Positions 32,802 to 34,842 of a DNA stretch of 34,842 nt are shown here, piece after piece (within the stretch, counting starts at the first letter, position 1; every line of letters begins with the position of its first letter). Source of the DNA: Tannerellaceae bacterium (lineage in GTDB: Bacteria; Bacteroidota; Bacteroidia; Bacteroidales; Tannerellaceae); assembly GCA_031270665.1 (NCBI GenBank), contig JAISXD010000082.1, forward strand, positions 1 through 34,842, written 5' to 3'. Made by a program: the position numbers and the translations under genes. Under the pieces are notes generated by a model that was not told the DNA's origin, made no database searches, and saw only the letters and a program-made list of their open reading frames with translations.

Positions 32802-32852
32802 ATGGACTTCAAAGATACCATCCTGCAATTATCCGGACAAATCAGAAAGTAA
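32802..32852 (+). pseudogene. Possible stub of a type I restriction (HsdR-like) gene
   Basis: A 16-codon ORF reads MDFKDTILQLSGQIRK and stops. This matches my memory of the N-terminus of Bacteroidales restriction-endonuclease (HsdR N-domain) proteins, which usually go on with a KxxLxTEEATK stretch; here the similarity ends at the stop. It sits 52 nt after tRNA-Gln. I read it as a gene remnant next to a tRNA. The match is short and could be chance. Confidence 0.3.
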
Positions 32853-32898
32853 AAAGCCTTTATAACAGGCGAACACATCTGGCTGTCTATACAAATGA

Positions 32899-32921
32899 CC
32901 GGATATTGCATAAATATCCGG
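32899..32921. repeat. Perfect 9-bp inverted repeat
   Basis: CCGGATATT (32899-32907) and AATATCCGG (32913-32921) around a 5-nt loop. No T-run follows on either strand. It lies in the gene-poor stretch 32750-33017, downstream of the broken sigma gene; apart from this and the HsdR-like stub I see nothing definite in that stretch. Confidence 0.6.
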
Positions 32922-33017
32922 TAAAGATCGGAAACAGGCATGTGAGTCAATGGCTGTTATTAAGAACAATATACCATCGGCCGGCAACCGCCGAAACCAT
33001 ACGCCATTGTATAATCT

Positions 33018-33320
33018 TTAGGGAGAGTCCAAATGAACAATCAATTCTTTACGCAATAATTTTAGCGCTTGCTGGATACGATAATCAACTGTTTTAGTGG
33101 ATATGTTCAGTTGTAGTGCGATTTCTTTGTAACTCAATCCCGAAAAACGGTGCATCGCGAATGCCTCGCTATATGAAGCCGGAAGTGAATGGACTGCTTC
33201 TTCTATATGTTTTCTTAATTCCTCTACCAGATAGTAATCCACATCGACATACATATCCTGAAGCTTTTTACAAAACAACTGATTCGCCCTTTGTTGCGAT
33301 TCGTTTTTAATTAATTTATT
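33018..33320 (-). pseudogene. ECF sigma factor, C-terminal fragment (region 4), cut off by the IS
   Basis: The 3' part of an RNA polymerase ECF sigma gene. It holds the linker (KNESQQRANQ) and sigma region 4: AVHSLPASYSEAFAMHRFSG, then LSYKEIALQLNISTKTVDYRI, a helix-turn-helix for the -35-like element, and the end LRKELIVHLDSP. It has no start of its own and is separated from region 2 by the IS at 33321-34238. With the IS and one 12-bp duplication removed, the frame joins exactly to the other fragment, giving a 170-residue SigK/FecI-like sigma factor. No FecR anti-sigma gene is seen downstream. Confidence 0.9.
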
Positions 33321-33336
33321 TAAGTTGCTAGTTATA
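33309..33336. repeat. Left target duplication and terminal inverted repeat of the IS
   Basis: AATTAATTTATT (33309-33320) is repeated at 34239-34250. It is followed by the left end TAAGTTGCTAGTTATA (33321-33336), inverted at the right end except for the first base. Because the shared string is AT-rich, the true duplication may be shorter (for example 8 bp, TTAATTTA) with longer, imperfect ends; the restored gene is the same either way. Confidence 0.88.
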
Positions 33337-34156
33337 TTTTGTATAATTTATCAAATGTATAAGCCCAAATAAACATAATGAGTTTAATCAAAAACCCTGA
33401 TTTAGTCACAGCATGAATCTTTTTAGGCAAATATTTAGCGATATCGGAGAAAGCTGTTTCCACCTGTTTTCTACCGATAGATATAAGATACTCCGTACAG
33501 GGGTTATGCGGCTGTCTGGAATTGCTTTTACGGTTTGCAAGCAATCTGATTCCATTATCAGAGAGCATCTCTTCCATCAGATAATCGGTATAGGCAGCAT
33601 CAGCCAATACCTCGCTTCCTTCCGGCAGATTAACAGGCAATTGCCTGAGTCCATCCATGTCATGTTTACTTCCGGCAGTGAAAGTAAATTCTACGGGAAT
33701 GCCACCCGAAGTAACTATCATATGGACTTTGAATCCATAGAACCAACAACGTTTGGAAACGCAACGTCCCCTATATTCTTTTCCCTTGACAATCCGGGAG
33801 TTCGCGATACGGATATTATGGCAAACACTTACAGGAAAGCTGTCGATGCTATAAACGGTTTGAAGATTCAACTCTTTTACGGCTTGTCCCGTGTAAAAGA
33901 ACAGTTCGCTAAGGAGTTCCCCTATTTGGTGCATCCGCCGGTTGAAGCGGCTTTTTCCAAGAATAGCAGGCATCAGGCCTGTACAGCGGACAAAGCAAAG
34001 GGACTTTTCAATATTCCCCGCAAAGTACTGGGCAGCCAACAAGATGACTGTGATAACTTCAGCGTCGGTCGTTTTACGGCTTTCCGGCTCTTTATGATTC
34101 ATAGATTTCAATATATCGTCAAAAAATACATATATTGCAACGGTTTTATTAACCAT
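33332..34156 (-). CDS. IS982-family transposase
   Basis: A 274-residue DDE transposase. The conserved run around the first catalytic Asp (SIDSFPVSVC), YRGRCVSKRCWFYGFKVHM, then LADAAYTD with the second Asp and ETAFSDI with the Glu follow the IS982 pattern. The frame is open up to 34234 inside the terminal repeat, but the ATG at 34156 (MVNKTVAIYVFFDD) gives the family N-terminus. No frameshift or internal stop is present. A -7 element lies 30 nt upstream. Confidence 0.9.
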   Translation of the reverse strand: MVNKTVAIYVFFDDILKSMNHKEPESRKTTDAEVITVILLAAQYFAGNIEKSLCFVRCTGLMPAILGKSRFNRRMHQIGELLSELFFYTGQAVKELNLQTVYSIDSFPVSVCHNIRIANSRIVKGKEYRGRCVSKRCWFYGFKVHMIVTSGGIPVEFTFTAGSKHDMDGLRQLPVNLPEGSEVLADAAYTDYLMEEMLSDNGIRLLANRKSNSRQPHNPCTEYLISIGRKQVETAFSDIAKYLPKKIHAVTKSGFLIKLIMFIWAYTFDKLYKI

Positions 34157-34185
34157 GGTCAGTCCTTTTTTGTGTGTTCGCAACG

Positions 34186-34193
34186 CAAAATTA
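34186..34193 (-). promoter_or_regulatory. Internal promoter element of the IS
   Basis: Reversed, the bases read TAATTTTG, fitting TAnnTTTG, with an ATTG about 21 nt upstream inside the IS. It would drive the transposase. Confidence 0.45.
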
Positions 34194-34222
34194 TAGGATT
34201 GACCTTTTTTATTGCAATAGTT

Positions 34223-34250
34223 TATAACTAGCAACTTGAATTAATTTATT
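34223..34250. repeat. Right terminal inverted repeat and target duplication of the IS
   Basis: TATAACTAGCAACTTG (34223-34238) is the inverted right end, followed by the second copy of AATTAATTTATT (34239-34250). Confidence 0.88.
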
Positions 34251-34460
34251 AATGGTTCTATGGTAAACGGTTTTGAATAAATAGGAGTTCAACGAACTTT
34301 CGATTTGTACCAGTTCACGGTTTTCCCATAACCAAACCATTACATCCTGTACGATATCTTCGGCATCTTCCAGGCAAACAAACCGGTTACTATATGCACA
34401 CAACATCCGGTAATATTCCATGAAAACCTTATCGAATGACGATTTGTCCGGAAACAGCAT
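34239..34460 (-). pseudogene. ECF sigma factor, N-terminal fragment (region 2), cut by the IS
   Basis: The 5' part of the sigma gene, 74 codons to the IS junction. Region 2 is clear: FDKVFMEYYRMLCAYSNRFV, then AEDIVQDVMVWLWENRE and SLNSYLFKTVYHRTINKL, which contact core polymerase and the -10-like element. Beyond NKLI the frame runs into the IS end and stops after nine more codons, so region 4 is lost and the product should be inactive. The gene starts 39 nt after the cytochrome gene on the same strand. Confidence 0.9.
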
Positions 34461-34499
34461 AATCGCACCTATTAAATAAATAATAATTGTAAACCGGCT

Positions 34500-34842
34500 T
34501 TATGGCTTTTTAATATGTACATCTCTATAATCATTTTTGAGGCCGTTCGAGTGGGGGTTGTGGCAATCCAAACAGCTCATTCCTTCATAGGCGCCAACCG
34601 GTGTTTTGTCGTCTTCCGTCCCAACTTCCCGCCTGCCGTTCGGAGCGTGGCATTGCATACATAACCAGGTATTCGGATCCCCGGAAACGGTAACGGGCGA
34701 ATCCTTATCATACATGGTAGCCTGATAGATTTTATCAGAAGGCAAATGCCTTTTCTCTGCGCGCATGTATAAGGCTGTCGCGGGACGTTCGGTTTTTCCC
34801 ATCAAGGCGCTTCGCGATTCTTTGTTCAACGATTCATATGCG
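34500..34842 (-). CDS. Multihaem c-type cytochrome, C-terminal part (partial)
   Basis: The last 113 residues of a protein that continues past the right edge. Two haem-binding CxxCH motifs are visible, CMQCH and CLDCH, the second followed by NPHS as in doubled-CxxCH/cytochrome c3-type proteins, plus TVSGDPNTWLCMQ and VGAYEGMSC in between. Haem attachment means a periplasmic or cell-surface location, with a role in respiratory electron transfer. The number of haems and the partner reductase cannot be told from this piece. Confidence 0.82.
   Translation of the reverse strand, partial: AYESLNKESRSALMGKTERPATALYMRAEKRHLPSDKIYQATMYDKDSPVTVSGDPNTWLCMQCHAPNGRREVGTEDDKTPVGAYEGMSCLDCHNPHSNGLKNDYRDVHIKKP

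Larger units (their letters stand above)
33321..34238 (-). mobile_element. IS982-family insertion sequence (about 918 bp)
   Basis: An element of about 918 bp bounded by 16-bp terminal inverted repeats with one mismatch and 12-bp direct repeats. It carries one transposase gene in the same orientation as the sigma gene it disrupts. The intact ends, the exact duplication and the complete transposase frame suggest a recent and possibly still mobile insertion. Confidence 0.92.

Noticed and set aside
32738-32950. Minus-strand 70-codon ORF
   Set aside because: It overlaps the tRNA 3' end, has no family resemblance, and no promoter is evident.
32906-33097. Plus-strand 63-codon ORF
   Set aside because: It runs antisense into the sigma factor region 4, which is clearly coding; nothing recognisable in its translation.
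33413-34231. Long plus-strand ORF across the IS
   Set aside because: It is the antisense of the transposase, whose catalytic residues and family motifs are on the minus strand.

Overview
The window looks like a chromosome segment of a Bacteroidales bacterium (Bacteroides/Parabacteroides/Dysgonomonas-like; genus not resolvable by eye). The grounds are promoters of the Bacteroidetes type (TAnnTTTG at -7, once with TTTG exactly 19 nt upstream), the near absence of Shine-Dalgarno sequences, and families typical of the phylum: DUF4270, DUF4491, DUF3276, DUF6266, a PorT-like outer-membrane protein, TonB-dependent receptors, the rsfS-ftsH-cdsA operon, and panC/panD beside a glycogen-synthase-like gene.

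Layout: (1) 1-1450 holds the tail of an outer-membrane barrel gene, a terminator and a DUF6266 protein. (2) 1.5-5.7 kb is a lactaldehyde/lactate oxidation operon, aldA-lutA-lutB-lutC, facing a secreted NIPSNAP protein. (3) 6.6-11.0 kb carries a GH3/serine-hydrolase fusion, a CobD/HisC-like PLP enzyme and a small membrane-anchored protein. (4) 11.1-15.2 kb is a GDP-fucose cassette, gmd-fcl, interrupted by a complete, AT-rich acetolactate-synthase-like ThDP enzyme. (5) 15.2-22.0 kb is a nickel module: a NikR-family regulator facing a six-gene operon, larE-larC-larB-(UreH-type permease)-(TonB receptor)-(lipoprotein). It would import nickel across both membranes and build the nickel-pincer cofactor; no larA is present here. 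(6) 22.1-28.5 kb has DUF4491, DUF4270, a short GT5 protein, an unusual 22-bp-periodic dyad array, panC-panD-MATE, DUF3276 and a short ferredoxin. (7) 28.6-32.7 kb has a PorT-like protein, rsfS-ftsH-cdsA and tRNA-Gln(CTG). (8) 32.7-34.8 kb is a decayed region: a possible restriction-gene stub, an ECF sigma factor split by an IS982-family element whose removal restores the frame exactly, and the end of a multihaem cytochrome gene.

Functional links: AldA makes lactate from lactaldehyde, LutABC oxidises L-lactate to pyruvate, and the Lar cofactor serves lactate racemase and related enzymes, so two regions of the window touch lactate metabolism, although they lie 10 kb apart and may be independent. 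The strongest leads are the nickel operon governed by a NikR that has lost three of its four canonical nickel ligands, a NikR-spaced dyad (5-bp arms, 16-bp spacer) just upstream of larE, the ThDP enzyme lodged between gmd and fcl, and the helically phased dyad array upstream of panC. All calls come from reading the sequence; no database search or computation was run.
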